A program made the position numbers and the translations under genes. From NCBI RefSeq assembly GCF_003610695.1, contig NZ_RAQH01000001.1, positions 248,001 to 312,000 on the forward strand: a stretch of DNA of 64,000 bases, written 5' to 3'. Source of the stretch: Epilithonimonas arachidiradicis (GTDB taxonomy: Bacteria; Bacteroidota; Bacteroidia; Flavobacteriales; Weeksellaceae). Below, piece after piece: positions 50,654 to 60,276 of the stretch. Position 1 is the first letter of the stretch, and the number at the start of each line of letters is the position of its first letter. Under the pieces are notes generated by a model. The model ran no database searches. It saw only the letters and a list, made by a program, of their open reading frames with translations, and was not told where the DNA came from.

Positions 50654-52942
50654 TTACTTTTTGATGATTTTTTTGCTGACAATATTGTTGTCAGATGTTA
50701 CGATTCTTAGCACGTAAACACCTTTTGGAAGTTTGGAAACATTTAGTTCGTTGGATTGAGTTTCCACTAGTTTTTTACCTTCCATACTGTAAAGTGCAAT
50801 AGATTTCAGATTCTTGTTATCAACGTGTAAAACATCAACAACCGGATTCGGGTAAACCAGCACTTTTGCTTTGTCTCCGGAAGCTTCGCCGGTTGCTAAA
50901 ACGTCCAAATTCAAATTATAGCCTAACAATCCCAAATCTGCAGACGCAATGTAAATGAAGGCTTTCTTGTCTGAGAAATCAACCGAGATAGAATTAGTTT
51001 CGGTTTGTAGCAAATCATCACGATCAACATTTTTCCAGTTAGTGCCATTGTCCACGGAATAGAAAATATTGAAAGTCGTGTACATTGACGTATAGGTTGC
51101 CGCTACAAGAACGCCGTTATTAACATCAGAATAATCCACCTTGAAGGCTACAAAATCTGACACTTGATTCCATGTTACGCCTTTATCACTTGAGACAAAA
51201 ACACCTTGTGAGGTTGCGAGAGCCAACTGATTTGTATTCTTAGGATTTTGAGAAATATCAAAAACTACAGCATCAAATGGGAAATTAGCGTCAATGGTAA
51301 CTGCTGTCCAATCTGTTCCGCCATTGGTTGTTTTATAAATTTCTGAGCCTACCAAAATGAAAAACTCATCAGAGATATTGTTCGGATGCAGAATTTTGTA
51401 AACTGTACCTTGAGTTGGAAGCGGAATGTTGGTCACAACAATATCACTCGGATTGTTGAAGTTGATTTTATCCAATTCGCCTTGGTCCCAATTGTTGAAT
51501 GTTGCATAAATCTGATTGCTAACCTGTGGATCAGGGATGATATTGGTTAATCCACTTGTGAATGTTTCAAAAATTGGAGAAAAATCAGCGCCAAAATTAT
51601 CACTCACCGCCAAAGTTGAGCCCAAAAATCCGCCTTTGTAAGAATAAACTCTGCCTTCTTTTTTAGAATCCGGAATGTAAGCCGGTCCATTATTATTAGT
51701 AAAAACATTAAGAGGCTGAATGTCAAAAGCATTCTCAGAATTATCAGCCAGATTTCTGTGGACAAAGCCATTCTGAACACTATAAAAAAGATGTTTCGAA
51801 TTGTCTTTTTCGAACAATGTTACTCTTCCGGTCGAACTGAAAAACGGCGTCTGAATCTGCGTCAGCGTCGTTCCGTTGTCTACGGAGAATAATGGTTTGT
51901 AATTCGCTGTAATAAACAATTCTCCAGCCTTGAACGGGTTGAAGCTGGCTTTGATTCCATAATAATAGCTATCCAGATTATCATAAGGATATTCTACATT
52001 TTGCCAGGTTGCACCGCCGTCTTTAGAAGTTACAATTTCATCTTCTTCTAAAACAATGATGTGGTTGTTATCCAGTGGGTTATATTTAATATCAATAATG
52101 TTGTTAAGAATTCCATTGCTTCCCCAGGTGATATTTTTGTCTTCCCAAGTTGCGCCGCCATCTGTAGAATGATGCAGTTTTTCCGGACTCGCTCCAAAGC
52201 TGATTCCTGTCCCAACGTAGATTTCGTTCGGGTTATTCGGGTTGAATTCCAGCGTTGCGAGAACACTTCCTTCAAGCTTTGTAGCGAAAGTATTACCACC
52301 GTCATCAGAAATCATCAAACCGCCATAAACACCTTGGCTACCGTTGCCGTTTGCAATATAGACTTTGTTTTTATCAGCCGGGTTGAAGGCGACGTAACTG
52401 GTGATAATATTGTTATTATCCATAGAATAATAGATTTCTTTCCAGTTTTGTCCGCCGTCATCGGTAGTGAAAACCCGGTTGGCAGTTCCGAAACCCAAAG
52501 GAAATTGCGAACTCACAATCAGGTTGTCTTGATCGTCGCCAAAGAAATTATAAGCCGAAACATAAGCGCCTTCTGAATAATTTGGCATCGAGAAGGTTCT
52601 CGTAATCGTTTTGGTAGCAATGTCAAAAATGTGAACTTCACCAATTCCGTTCTTCAAAGTAGAAAATGTTAGGAAAGAGCCATTTTTGCTAATATTCAGT
52701 TTGGTAATATTTCCGATTTCCGTTGGAACCGAATAAAAGACTTCCCAGGAAACGCCATTGTTCTTAGAAACCACAATATGGTTGGTAATCGTTGTTGCAT
52801 AAATGGTATTTTGTTCAACAGTGCTGTATGTCACCTCAAAAATCCTCCCGAATTCATTTTTGCCCAAAACCTGAACTTGTGCATCTGTTTCATTGGTAAA
52901 AAGCGCCAATAAAAATCCCGCTAAAAGAGTAAATTTTTTCAT
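50654..52942 (-). CDS. T9SS-exported BNR-repeat (VPS10/sialidase-propeller-like) protein
   Basis: ATG 52942 opens a signal peptide (MKKFTLLAGFLLALFTNETDA). The 762-aa protein has many BNR-type strings of the form S.D.G.TW: ISDDGGNTFATKLEG, STDGGATWEDKN, SKDGGATWQNVEYPYD, TTNGGTDWTAVT, SSDKGVTWNQVS and SVDNGTNWKNVD, spread over residues 40-660, which indicates one or two beta-propellers. The C-terminus is a type A T9SS sorting domain (KVLVYPNPVVDVLHVDNKNLKSIALYSMEGKKLVET...GVYVLRIVTSDNNIVSKKIIKK). Sialidase-like catalysis cannot be inferred; binding or glycan contact is more likely. Confidence 0.85.
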   Translation of the reverse strand: MKKFTLLAGFLLALFTNETDAQVQVLGKNEFGRIFEVTYSTVEQNTIYATTITNHIVVSKNNGVSWEVFYSVPTEIGNITKLNISKNGSFLTFSTLKNGIGEVHIFDIATKTITRTFSMPNYSEGAYVSAYNFFGDDQDNLIVSSQFPLGFGTANRVFTTDDGGQNWKEIYYSMDNNNIITSYVAFNPADKNKVYIANGNGSQGVYGGLMISDDGGNTFATKLEGSVLATLEFNPNNPNEIYVGTGISFGASPEKLHHSTDGGATWEDKNITWGSNGILNNIIDIKYNPLDNNHIIVLEEDEIVTSKDGGATWQNVEYPYDNLDSYYYGIKASFNPFKAGELFITANYKPLFSVDNGTTLTQIQTPFFSSTGRVTLFEKDNSKHLFYSVQNGFVHRNLADNSENAFDIQPLNVFTNNNGPAYIPDSKKEGRVYSYKGGFLGSTLAVSDNFGADFSPIFETFTSGLTNIIPDPQVSNQIYATFNNWDQGELDKINFNNPSDIVVTNIPLPTQGTVYKILHPNNISDEFFILVGSEIYKTTNGGTDWTAVTIDANFPFDAVVFDISQNPKNTNQLALATSQGVFVSSDKGVTWNQVSDFVAFKVDYSDVNNGVLVAATYTSMYTTFNIFYSVDNGTNWKNVDRDDLLQTETNSISVDFSDKKAFIYIASADLGLLGYNLNLDVLATGEASGDKAKVLVYPNPVVDVLHVDNKNLKSIALYSMEGKKLVETQSNELNVSKLPKGVYVLRIVTSDNNIVSKKIIKK

Positions 52943-53127
52943 AAGTAAATTTTGATTTTTTAATTGCCTTATGTAATCGCTCAATTGTTAATTGGAGTTT
53001 AATTTCCAAATCACGGCGATTTCATATATCTAATTTTATCAAACAAATGTTATGATAAATGTTAGCAATACAAAAAATTAATGCAGAAATAGTAGGACGT
53101 TCCGTTAGAAAAAGCGTGACATTTTCG

Positions 53128-54783
53128 CTAAATAACTGTTATATAATGATATAGGTCAATATTCTCGTCCAATCCCATTTTCTTAACAATCCGTTCCTTT
53201 CGTTTGCGACAGGCTTCCGGCGTGATGTTGAAAATAATTGAGATTTCTTTCATAGAAAGGTTCATATATACATAAGACAGGAATCTGATGTCATTGGAAT
53301 TAAGGTCTGGATGCAGCTGTTTCAGTTTGTTGATAAAACCCTGATTCACCTCTTCAAAGTGAACCAGAAAACTTTCTTCCTCGTGTGTCTGCTTCTGGAG
53401 AATTTTAAATTGCTGAATGATATTACTGAGGTCCACATTTTTCAAATCATCAGATTCTCGGGACAAAGTTTTGATGAGGTCATCAATCAATTCGATTTTT
53501 GTCGAGAGTTGAAGTGCTTTAGTAGTGAGTTTTCTGTTCTTGGCTTCCAGTTCGTTTTTGAATTTCTCCTGTTCCAGAAGAGCCAGAACCTCTTTTTCTT
53601 TTAATTGATTTTCAAGGATTTCCTTATTCTTTTTTTCTTTTTCGAGTTCCAGTTTGGCAATTTCTGCGTTATTCTGTTCAATGATTTTCTGCTGCTTGTT
53701 TTTGACGATGCTGTTTCTCAAGGCCCAGAAAATAATCAGAACAATGAAAATAGCGAGCAAAATTCCTTTGATGAAAAAAGAACGTTGCGAGGTCAGCTGA
53801 CCTTTGCTCTCTGCCAAATCCTTTTGCGAATTGTGAAGCTCGAATTTGATTTTACTGTTCTCGAAAAGCTGTCCGTTTTTGATTCTATTTACCGAATCTT
53901 TCACAGCCATTATCGAATCTTTGTAAGACACAGCGCGATCGATATTATTCGCTTTTTTGTATAGCGCGCTGAATCTCTCGAAAAGATTTTCTTTAAAATC
54001 GAAGTTGAGATTGTTTTTCTCGGCCAGTTGCAAAAATTGAAACGCTTTCTGAAGGTCATTTCTTTGCTCAGCAATTGTTGAAAGATTATAATAAACCTGC
54101 GTTCTATACTCGGCATATTCCACACCATTCAGTTTCGGAAGCAGTTCATTGGCTATTTTTTCTGCTGCATCATATTGTTTGAGATTGACCAATGTTTCCA
54201 TATACGTTGACTTTGCCAGTAGATAATACGGCGAATCAGCAGTCAGCTTCAGAGCCTCATCAATATATTTTTTGGCTGTTTTGTAATTGCCTTTTTCATT
54301 ATAAACAATAGTCAGATTAATAGCATATAATCCTTTGGAAGTGTTGTTGTTAACCTTTCCGGCTAATTCATAAGCTTTGGAAAAATAATCTTTGGCTTTA
54401 TCAATTTTATTGTCTCTGGAATAGAGAATCGCAATGTTGTTCAGAACTGTCATTTCCGATTTTTCATCTAAATGAGCAACGGCAATTTTGTAAGCATCCA
54501 AATAATTATTCAGCGCCTCGCCATAATCCAGCATCATATAGTAATTGGCGCCGATGTTGTTGACAGCCAGAAATTCTTCCCGATACCAATGGTTGTCCTG
54601 CGCAATTTTTTTGGTTTTGCTAAGGATTTGCAGCGACTTTACAAATTCCTTTTTGTTCATCGCCTCCACAGCCTTGATGACCATTTTCTCGCAGTCTTTT
54701 GGCGTCATGGCAAAAGCTTGAAAAGGCAGAAACAAAAGGAAAAATATATAAATTAAACTTTTATAAAAAGTATGTGGAATCAT
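53128..54783 (-). CDS. TPR sensor-like membrane protein with LuxR-type HTH
   Basis: The order is: signal sequence (IYIFFLLFLPFQAFA), six or so tetratricopeptide repeats in the periplasm (about residues 30-300; NNIGANYYMMLDYGEALNNYLDAYK), one transmembrane helix (GILLAIFIVLIIFWAL, near 345), a cytoplasmic coiled coil (about 365-430, KIIEQNNAEIAKLELEKEKKNKEILEN) and a C-terminal LuxR-like DNA-binding domain (LKQLHPDLNSNDIRFLSYVYMNLSMKEISIIFNITPEACRKRKERI). This architecture is typical of flavobacterial one-component regulators. Its target is unknown; the downstream T9SS gene on the same strand, 185 bases away, is a possible one. Confidence 0.85.
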   Translation of the reverse strand: MIPHTFYKSLIYIFFLLFLPFQAFAMTPKDCEKMVIKAVEAMNKKEFVKSLQILSKTKKIAQDNHWYREEFLAVNNIGANYYMMLDYGEALNNYLDAYKIAVAHLDEKSEMTVLNNIAILYSRDNKIDKAKDYFSKAYELAGKVNNNTSKGLYAINLTIVYNEKGNYKTAKKYIDEALKLTADSPYYLLAKSTYMETLVNLKQYDAAEKIANELLPKLNGVEYAEYRTQVYYNLSTIAEQRNDLQKAFQFLQLAEKNNLNFDFKENLFERFSALYKKANNIDRAVSYKDSIMAVKDSVNRIKNGQLFENSKIKFELHNSQKDLAESKGQLTSQRSFFIKGILLAIFIVLIIFWALRNSIVKNKQQKIIEQNNAEIAKLELEKEKKNKEILENQLKEKEVLALLEQEKFKNELEAKNRKLTTKALQLSTKIELIDDLIKTLSRESDDLKNVDLSNIIQQFKILQKQTHEEESFLVHFEEVNQGFINKLKQLHPDLNSNDIRFLSYVYMNLSMKEISIIFNITPEACRKRKERIVKKMGLDENIDLYHYITVI

Positions 54784-54857
54784 TTAAAATTTCGGATAAA
54801 ATCTAAGTAAAGATATAAAGATTTTAGATTATTCTTCCTGAATCTGAAAATGTTGTT

Positions 54858-54945
54858 TAAACCACAAAAGGCACAAAAGATTTTCCACAGATTTCTTTTG
54901 TGCCTTTTGTGGTAAAAAAGTATTCATTGTGCCTTTGTGTTTAAC
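54858..54945. repeat. Dispersed repeat family B
   Basis: ACCACAAAAGGCACAAAAG is followed by an inverted CTTTTGTGCCTTTTGTGGT, an exact inverted repeat of 19 bases (54859-54877 and 54894-54914 region), and then TGTGCCTTTGTGTTT. The same strings occur at 26500, 56898 and 60277. Confidence 0.65.
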
Positions 54946-54983
54946 TTTCCCTTTAATTTTAATTAATTATCCTCACAAAAACG

Positions 54984-54992
54984 TAAATTTGT
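54984..54992 (+). promoter_or_regulatory. Predicted -7 box for pyrD
   Basis: TAAATTTGT fits TAnnTTTG, 15 bases before the ATG at 55007. Confidence 0.5.
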
Positions 54993-55006
54993 AAAACTTT
55001 TCTCCG

Positions 55007-56014
55007 ATGTACAAAAGCCTCATTCGTCCAATTCTTTTCAAATTTGACCCCGAAGAAGTTCATCATTTTACATTTTCTATTCTGAAGAATTTTGGATTTC
55101 TTGCCAAATTATTTCTACCAAAACCAATTGAAGATAAACGTCTCGAACGTGAAGTTTTCGGATTGAAATTCAAAAATCCGGTTGGATTAGCCGCTGGTTT
55201 TGATAAAGACGCCAAGTTGTTTAATGAGTTGTCTGACCTTGGATTCGGATTCATAGAAATCGGAACTCTGACGCCGAAACCTCAAGCTGGAAACGATAAA
55301 AAAAGATTGTTCCGACTGAAAGAAGATTCTGCGATTATCAACAGAATGGGTTTCAATAACGGCGGTGTTGACGAAGCAATTGAACGTCTGAAAAAAAACA
55401 AAAATGTTCTGATTGGCGGAAATATCGGGAAGAACAAAGTCACACCGAACGAAGAAGCGGTTGACGATTACAAAATCTGTTTTGAGAAATTATTTCCTTA
55501 CGTGGATTATTTCGTGGTCAATGTCAGTTCTCCAAACACACCCAATCTCCGTGAACTTCAGGATAAAAAACCGTTAACAGAATTATTATCAACACTTCAA
55601 AACCTCAATCTTGAAAAGCCAAAACAAAAACCTATTCTTCTGAAAATTGCACCGGATTTAACTGATTCTCAGCTTTTGGATATTATTGATATCATTAAAG
55701 AAACTCAAATTGCTGGTGTTATCGCAACGAATACAACGTTGTCAAGAGAAAATTTAGTTTCAGAAAATAAATTCGAAATGGGTGGATTATCCGGAAAACC
55801 ATTAACAAAACGTTCTACAGAAGTTATCCGGTTTTTGTCTGAGAAAAGTGGAAAAGCGTTTCCAATCATCGGCGTTGGTGGTATTCACAAAGCGCAAGAT
55901 GCGATTGAAAAATTAGAAGCTGGCGCGAGTCTTGTTCAGCTTTACACGGGATTCATCTACGAAGGTCCTGAACTGATTAATGAAATCAATCGGGAAATTT
56001 TAAGGCACAGCTAA
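55007..56014 (+). CDS. pyrD: Dihydroorotate dehydrogenase (quinone), class 2
   Basis: PyrD oxidises dihydroorotate to orotate in pyrimidine synthesis and passes electrons to quinone at the membrane. The N-terminal helical segment ([23 protein letters not shown]) that marks class 2 is present. FMN and substrate motifs are [50 protein letters not shown] with the catalytic Ser, and GGLSGKPL and [20 protein letters not shown]. Length 335 aa is normal. Confidence 0.96.
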   Translation: MYKSLIRPILFKFDPEEVHHFTFSILKNFGFLAKLFLPKPIEDKRLEREVFGLKFKNPVGLAAGFDKDAKLFNELSDLGFGFIEIGTLTPKPQAGNDKKRLFRLKEDSAIINRMGFNNGGVDEAIERLKKNKNVLIGGNIGKNKVTPNEEAVDDYKICFEKLFPYVDYFVVNVSSPNTPNLRELQDKKPLTELLSTLQNLNLEKPKQKPILLKIAPDLTDSQLLDIIDIIKETQIAGVIATNTTLSRENLVSENKFEMGGLSGKPLTKRSTEVIRFLSEKSGKAFPIIGVGGIHKAQDAIEKLEAGASLVQLYTGFIYEGPELINEINREILRHS

Positions 56015-56105
56015 TTTTTTGTTCAAATCATTTAGTAGTTTGGATTATTTTTTTTTGTTTTTAATCCTTTGAATCCAAATCAATTATCATTTATCAACCA
56101 TCATT

Positions 56106-56330
56106 ATGGAATTAATCACACTCAAGATTTTCAATACAGAAATCGAAGCCGAAATGCTCAAAATTTTCCTGGAAACCAATGATATTGAAACTTATGTTTT
56201 CGGCAATATTTTAGCGAATACTTACAATTTGTTCAATAACACAAGCGGTGGCGTTCAACTGAAAGTTTCAGAAAATGACTTTGAAAAAGCGAATGAATTG
56301 ATGACTCAATTTTATAATAAAGAATCATAA
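56106..56330 (+). CDS. DUF2007-type small protein
   Basis: The 74-aa protein (MELITLKIFNTEIEAEMLKI, then NDIETYVFGN and VSENDFEKANELM) matches the DUF2007 pattern, a GlnB-like small fold called putative signal transducing protein. There is no membrane segment. It follows pyrD by 91 bases and ends before a terminator (56353-56377). Confidence 0.8.
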   Translation: MELITLKIFNTEIEAEMLKIFLETNDIETYVFGNILANTYNLFNNTSGGVQLKVSENDFEKANELMTQFYNKES

Positions 56331-56352
56331 ATCGATTTCAAATAATAAAAAA

Positions 56353-56377
56353 AAATGCAACCCTCACGGTTGCATTT
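56353..56377. terminator. Terminator between DUF2007 and the HRC-repeat lipoprotein
   Basis: AAATGCAACC and GGTTGCATTT pair around CTCAC. The A run on the left and TTTC on the right make it usable for both strands. Confidence 0.75.
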
Positions 56378-56401
56378 CATATTTCAATAAAAACTAAATC
56401 T

Positions 56402-56848
56402 TTAGGATAAAGGCGCACCAACTGCCAAATCACAACGATGATGAGGTTCGCCGTGAGCCGGATTCAAAGCTGGTTTTGGACCAAAAGCTTGTACTGGTGC
56501 AGCTGGAGTAGCTGAAACTGCAGGCGCAGGATTTGGATTCAAAATTGACGGAGCGGCTTGTTGTGGTGCAACATTTTGTGTCGGCGCACTGTCGATTGGC
56601 GCACCAACAGCAATCTCGCAACGATGGTACGGTTGTCCGTGTGGTGGATTCACAGCAGGTTTTCCAGATGTAGAAAGATTGGTGACAGATGATGCAACTT
56701 CAGCCGGAGCAGGTGTTGTTGCATTTGCTGTACTGTCTATTGCAACAGAATCACTCTTTGGAATCTCAGTTTTTGCAACAGTTGTTTTCGCTTTGTCACA
56801 AGAATATAACAATGTGACACCAGCTATTAGGATTTTTATTGTTTTCAA
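56402..56848 (-). CDS. Lipoprotein with two PHGxPxHRC repeats, possible metal binder
   Basis: A lipoprotein signal (MKTIKILIAGVTLLYSC, Cys17) precedes an Ala/Pro/Thr-rich linker and two near-identical motifs, NPPHGQPYHRCEIAVGAP (about residues 67-84) and NPAHGEPHHRCDLAVGAP (about 131-148, at the C-terminus). Each has two or three His and one Cys close together, suggesting a metal or haem site. I know this motif from other Bacteroidota proteins but no function for it. It is downstream of the HMA/TonB set on the same strand, separated by a family B repeat. Confidence 0.65.
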   Translation of the reverse strand: MKTIKILIAGVTLLYSCDKAKTTVAKTEIPKSDSVAIDSTANATTPAPAEVASSVTNLSTSGKPAVNPPHGQPYHRCEIAVGAPIDSAPTQNVAPQQAAPSILNPNPAPAVSATPAAPVQAFGPKPALNPAHGEPHHRCDLAVGAPLS

Positions 56849-56897
56849 TGCTTTAATTTTTATTAAAATTAAGATTTTTATTCAGATTATTTTAATT

Positions 56898-56992
56898 TAT
56901 ACCACAAAAGACACAAAAGAGTTGAATACTAATTATTCTAAGATATAATTAACATTATCAAAAAAACTATGTGACTTTTGTGGTTTAAAATA
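56898..56992. repeat. Dispersed repeat family B
   Basis: ACCACAAAAGACACAAAAGAG on the left and ATGTGACTTTTGTGGTTTAAAA on the right are partial complements, in a 95-base spacer between the lipoprotein and receptor genes. Confidence 0.55.
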
Positions 56993-59338
56993 TTAAAACT
57001 TAAAATCCACGCCAATGTAGAAATTCTGTTTCATAATTGGTGCGTAAACCATTCCGCCGTCAAAATAATTTCCAAACGGATTAGCTGCGTCAAGAATCGC
57101 CACTTTCTGCTGATATCCGGTCAAATTCTCTCCACCCAAATAAACTCTGATTTTCTCCGAGAAGTTTCTGGAAATCTGAGCATTCAAAGTCGAATAACTC
57201 GGCGAATAATCAGCTAACTGAAATTCCGCCGGATTCGATTTTGTATTCGGAAGTCTTTGTTTTCCGACTAAATTTAACGTCGTATCAAAGCTCCAAAATC
57301 TACCTTTTTCCGTTTTATTAGTTGAATAAGCTAGATTAGCAAATCCACGATGTTTCGCCATAAACGGTACTTTTTTCAGACCGCTCAAATAATCCAAAAC
57401 AACATCATAATATTTGTAAGCCACTCGGAATTCCAGATTTTTCACAGGCTGGAAATCCCATTGCGTCTGGAAACTGTTGGCGAAAGATTTTCCTTCAAGA
57501 TTATAGAACAAAATTTTCTGTGCAGATTCATCCAAATCTGTCACAACCTGATTTTGGAAATCCGTTCTGAAAAAATCAGCCAAAACCGTGGATTTTCTTC
57601 CAAATAATTTGAATTCTTGTTGCAAACTTACGCCGTAATTCCAAGCAATTTCCGGCTTCAAACCATAGATTTCACCACCATTATTGATGATTTGAATTTG
57701 TCGGTTGGATGCAAAATAAGACTGACTTTCTGCAAAGATATTCGCAGTTCTGAAACCTCTTCCTGCCGAAATTCTGAAAATCGTTTTCGGCGTCAAATCA
57801 TATTTGAAATTCATTCTTGGTGTAAACTGCGTTCCTGCAAGATTGTGAAAATCAACACGAGCACCTGTTACCAAAGTGAATTTTTCGCCTGTCAAAGTAT
57901 ATTCTGCAAACAACCCAGGAACGGTTTCGGTTCTTTTGTAATTGTCCAAAAGATAATCTTCATCGTATTTGTCATAAAGAAAACTTGCACCAACTTTATA
58001 CTTGTTGTTCGTATTTCCGATGATACTTTCGAAAATCAAGTTGGAATAATAAGAAGTCTCTTTCCCAAAATAATTTCTCAATCCGAAAAAGCTATCTTGC
58101 TGATGATAAGTCAATTGATTCATCCAACCCAAACTTTGGTAAGGTTTCCCTTTGAAAACATAACCGGTTTTGTTCCACAACTGAAATCTCGAAATATCAA
58201 TCCCAACACCATAAAGCGATTGATCTTTTTGTGGAATTCTTTTGTTAAATCCGATTTGTCCTGCTGTTCTCTCATCTTTCAGATAATTAATTCCGAAATG
58301 TGAAGCGAATCCAGAGTTTTCCAAATCATTGTAATTCAGTAGATAAGCTACATTAAACTGACTTCCTTTTGGTCTGTCGAGAAAGCCGTCGTCATTCATA
58401 TCGGTATCGCCAAAAGTGCCGTTGCCGTGGAGCAAAACACTTTGCGTCCATTTGCCGGAAATAAGAGAAGTGTGAGTTACATTCGCTTCAACACGACCGT
58501 TGTTATCGGAAAACAAATTGATTTCTGTTTCCGATTTTTTATCATCGTCGTGAGACTTCAAAAGTTCGGTATTGATTTGACCCGTAATACTTTCGTAACC
58601 ATTCACAACTGTACTCCCGCCTTTTGTTAATTGGATTCCGCCAATCCATTTTCCAGGAATGAAGTTCAATCCATAAGGCGAAGCCAATCCACGAATTTCA
58701 GGCAATTGTTCCTTGGTCAAAAGTGTATATTTCTGGTCCAATCCGAGCATTTTCAATTGCTTGGTTCCTGTCACCGCATTGCTGAATGACACATCAACAG
58801 TTGCGTTGGTTTCGAAACTTTCGGAAAGGTTGCAGCAAGCGGCTTTCAGCAATTCTTTGGAACTGATATTGAAAATCAATCCCGCTTCTTTTTTGCTGAT
58901 AGCTGTTGCTTCTTTTTCTCTCGTCAGCTTTACACCTTCAATCTGATTGGTTTTTTTATCGGAATCTGAGTCGTGGTCGGCATTTTCATTCGGAGCTTTG
59001 AAATCAGAACCTCTTGTGTACAGGCAGCAAGAAGGCAGATTTTTATAAGCATCTTCAGGCGCTTTATATTTCTCGTTGTCGTGACCAACTTCAGCGATTT
59101 GTTTCAGGATATCATCACATTTGACTTTCGATTCGTCAAGCGTCATTGTCAACGTTTGATTATCAGCGGTCCAATTGGCGGTCTGCGCGCCGGCTTTCAA
59201 AGCTGCTTTTTCTATTCTGGCCTTACACATATTGCAATTTCCTTTTACTAAAAACTGTTCTGTAACGGTTTGTGCAAAAGAGAATACGGAACAAACGAGC
59301 AGCACAGAAAACATAAGTTTTCTACTTAAATAATTCAT
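56993..59338 (-). CDS. TonB-dependent receptor with N-terminal HMA (heavy-metal) domain
   Basis: The 781-aa protein starts at ATG 59338 with a signal peptide (MNYLSRKLMFSVLLVCSVFSFAQ). Residues about 25-105 form a heavy-metal-associated domain with GNCNMCKARIEKAA (C35xxC38), VGHDNE and a CC pair at 104-105. A carboxypeptidase-like or linker region rich in Asp follows (ADHDSDSDKK), then a plug (about 165-265, GKWIGGIQLTKGGSTVVNGYESITGQINTEL) and a C-terminal barrel of 22 strands ending in YIGVDFKF. The receptor should import or export a metal or metal chelate across the outer membrane, probably copper. It follows the separate HMA gene by 16 bases. Confidence 0.88.
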   Translation of the reverse strand: MNYLSRKLMFSVLLVCSVFSFAQTVTEQFLVKGNCNMCKARIEKAALKAGAQTANWTADNQTLTMTLDESKVKCDDILKQIAEVGHDNEKYKAPEDAYKNLPSCCLYTRGSDFKAPNENADHDSDSDKKTNQIEGVKLTREKEATAISKKEAGLIFNISSKELLKAACCNLSESFETNATVDVSFSNAVTGTKQLKMLGLDQKYTLLTKEQLPEIRGLASPYGLNFIPGKWIGGIQLTKGGSTVVNGYESITGQINTELLKSHDDDKKSETEINLFSDNNGRVEANVTHTSLISGKWTQSVLLHGNGTFGDTDMNDDGFLDRPKGSQFNVAYLLNYNDLENSGFASHFGINYLKDERTAGQIGFNKRIPQKDQSLYGVGIDISRFQLWNKTGYVFKGKPYQSLGWMNQLTYHQQDSFFGLRNYFGKETSYYSNLIFESIIGNTNNKYKVGASFLYDKYDEDYLLDNYKRTETVPGLFAEYTLTGEKFTLVTGARVDFHNLAGTQFTPRMNFKYDLTPKTIFRISAGRGFRTANIFAESQSYFASNRQIQIINNGGEIYGLKPEIAWNYGVSLQQEFKLFGRKSTVLADFFRTDFQNQVVTDLDESAQKILFYNLEGKSFANSFQTQWDFQPVKNLEFRVAYKYYDVVLDYLSGLKKVPFMAKHRGFANLAYSTNKTEKGRFWSFDTTLNLVGKQRLPNTKSNPAEFQLADYSPSYSTLNAQISRNFSEKIRVYLGGENLTGYQQKVAILDAANPFGNYFDGGMVYAPIMKQNFYIGVDFKF

Positions 59339-59354
59339 CGTCAAAAAATTTAAA

Positions 59355-59750
59355 TTAATTACTTAAGCTCGCAGACTTGTTTTTATCAGCATTTTTCGCC
59401 AACTTTTTGCTGTTGTCAGGACGGTCGTACTGGCAGCAAGCATCCAAATCATCATAAGATTTGTCAGAAGCACGGAACATCTCGTTGTCGTGACCCACTT
59501 CCGCAACGTTTTTTAAAACCGTTTTTTTGTCAGTTTTAGACGCGTCATAACTTACGGTCAAGACTTTTTTGTTCATACTCCAAATCGCTGACTTTACGTT
59601 TTTGTCAGATTTAGCAGCCGTTTCGATGCGTTCTTTACACATTCCGCAGTTGCCTTCTACTCTGGCTTTGAAAGATTTGGTTTGAGCAGAAAAATTGGAG
59701 AATAGAAATATGGAAAGGAATAAAATTCCTGATTTTATGATTGTATTCAT
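59355..59750 (-). CDS. Periplasmic HMA-domain protein
   Basis: After a signal peptide (MNTIIKSGILFLSIFLFSNFSAQ) the 131-aa protein is a single HMA domain with GNCGMCKERIETAA (C35xxC38), VGHDNE, and a CC pair at 105-106 followed by QYDR. These positions match the N-terminal domain of the receptor encoded downstream almost residue for residue, so one probably arose from the other. It may hand metal, likely Cu(I), to or from the receptor. The Lys-rich tail (KKLAKNADKNK) is variable. Confidence 0.88.
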   Translation of the reverse strand: MNTIIKSGILFLSIFLFSNFSAQTKSFKARVEGNCGMCKERIETAAKSDKNVKSAIWSMNKKVLTVSYDASKTDKKTVLKNVAEVGHDNEMFRASDKSYDDLDACCQYDRPDNSKKLAKNADKNKSASLSN

Positions 59751-59875
59751 TTTGATTAATTTAATTGTTTGAATTAAGATTTTATAAAAAATCTTGAAGT
59801 TTTACATTCTCGCAGATTAACTTTCAGAAAAAATCTGCAAGATTTGCTTAATCAGCAGGAAATTACTAATTAAAA

Positions 59876-60247
59876 TTAACCAAGTTTAGGCGGTTGCCAG
59901 ATATTGAAAGTTCGCGCAAGAGGCGATTGTGAATAATAAGAAAATTGATTGTTGGTGGTGAAAATCGGTGTTCTCAACTTGTTGTCGAAGTTATTCAGAA
60001 CAACCGAAAATACGAATCCGGAACTGCAGGTTTTGCAAGTGGTGCAATTGTCTTTGCAGTCTTTTCCTTTTTTGGAATCGTGATGACAAGAATCTGATTT
60101 TTTCTCATACTTTTTGCAACAGTCAGAATTGTTTTTCTGCGCTTCGCAACAAGAACTCTGAGCAACTTGAACATTAAAATTCTGCTTCGGAAATACAAAA
60201 ATTCCCAAACAGAAAATCATTAATATCAATTGCAGTTTTTTCAACAT
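59876..60247 (-). CDS. Small Cys/His-rich exported protein of a metal locus
   Basis: The 123-aa protein has an N-terminal hydrophobic signal (LQLILMIFCLGIFVFP), a Cys-rich middle (QSSCCEAQKNNSDCCKKYEK, SDSCHHD, CKDNCTTCKTCSSG: nine Cys and a His pair over about 45 residues) and a C-terminal FNIWQPPKLG, similar to the ending of proteins found with metal efflux systems in Bacteroidota. I know no assigned function. Binding or storage of copper or a related ion in the periplasm is plausible. It is upstream of the HMA gene, with a 125-base spacer containing a GCAGATT/AATCTGC repeat. Confidence 0.7.
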   Translation of the reverse strand: MLKKLQLILMIFCLGIFVFPKQNFNVQVAQSSCCEAQKNNSDCCKKYEKKSDSCHHDSKKGKDCKDNCTTCKTCSSGFVFSVVLNNFDNKLRTPIFTTNNQFSYYSQSPLARTFNIWQPPKLG

Positions 60248-60276
60248 CGTTTTGCAAAATTATGAAATTTATATTA

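Noticed and set aside
57617-58303. 228-codon plus-strand open frame opposite the TonB receptor gene
   Set aside because: Antisense shadow; composition is not protein-like.
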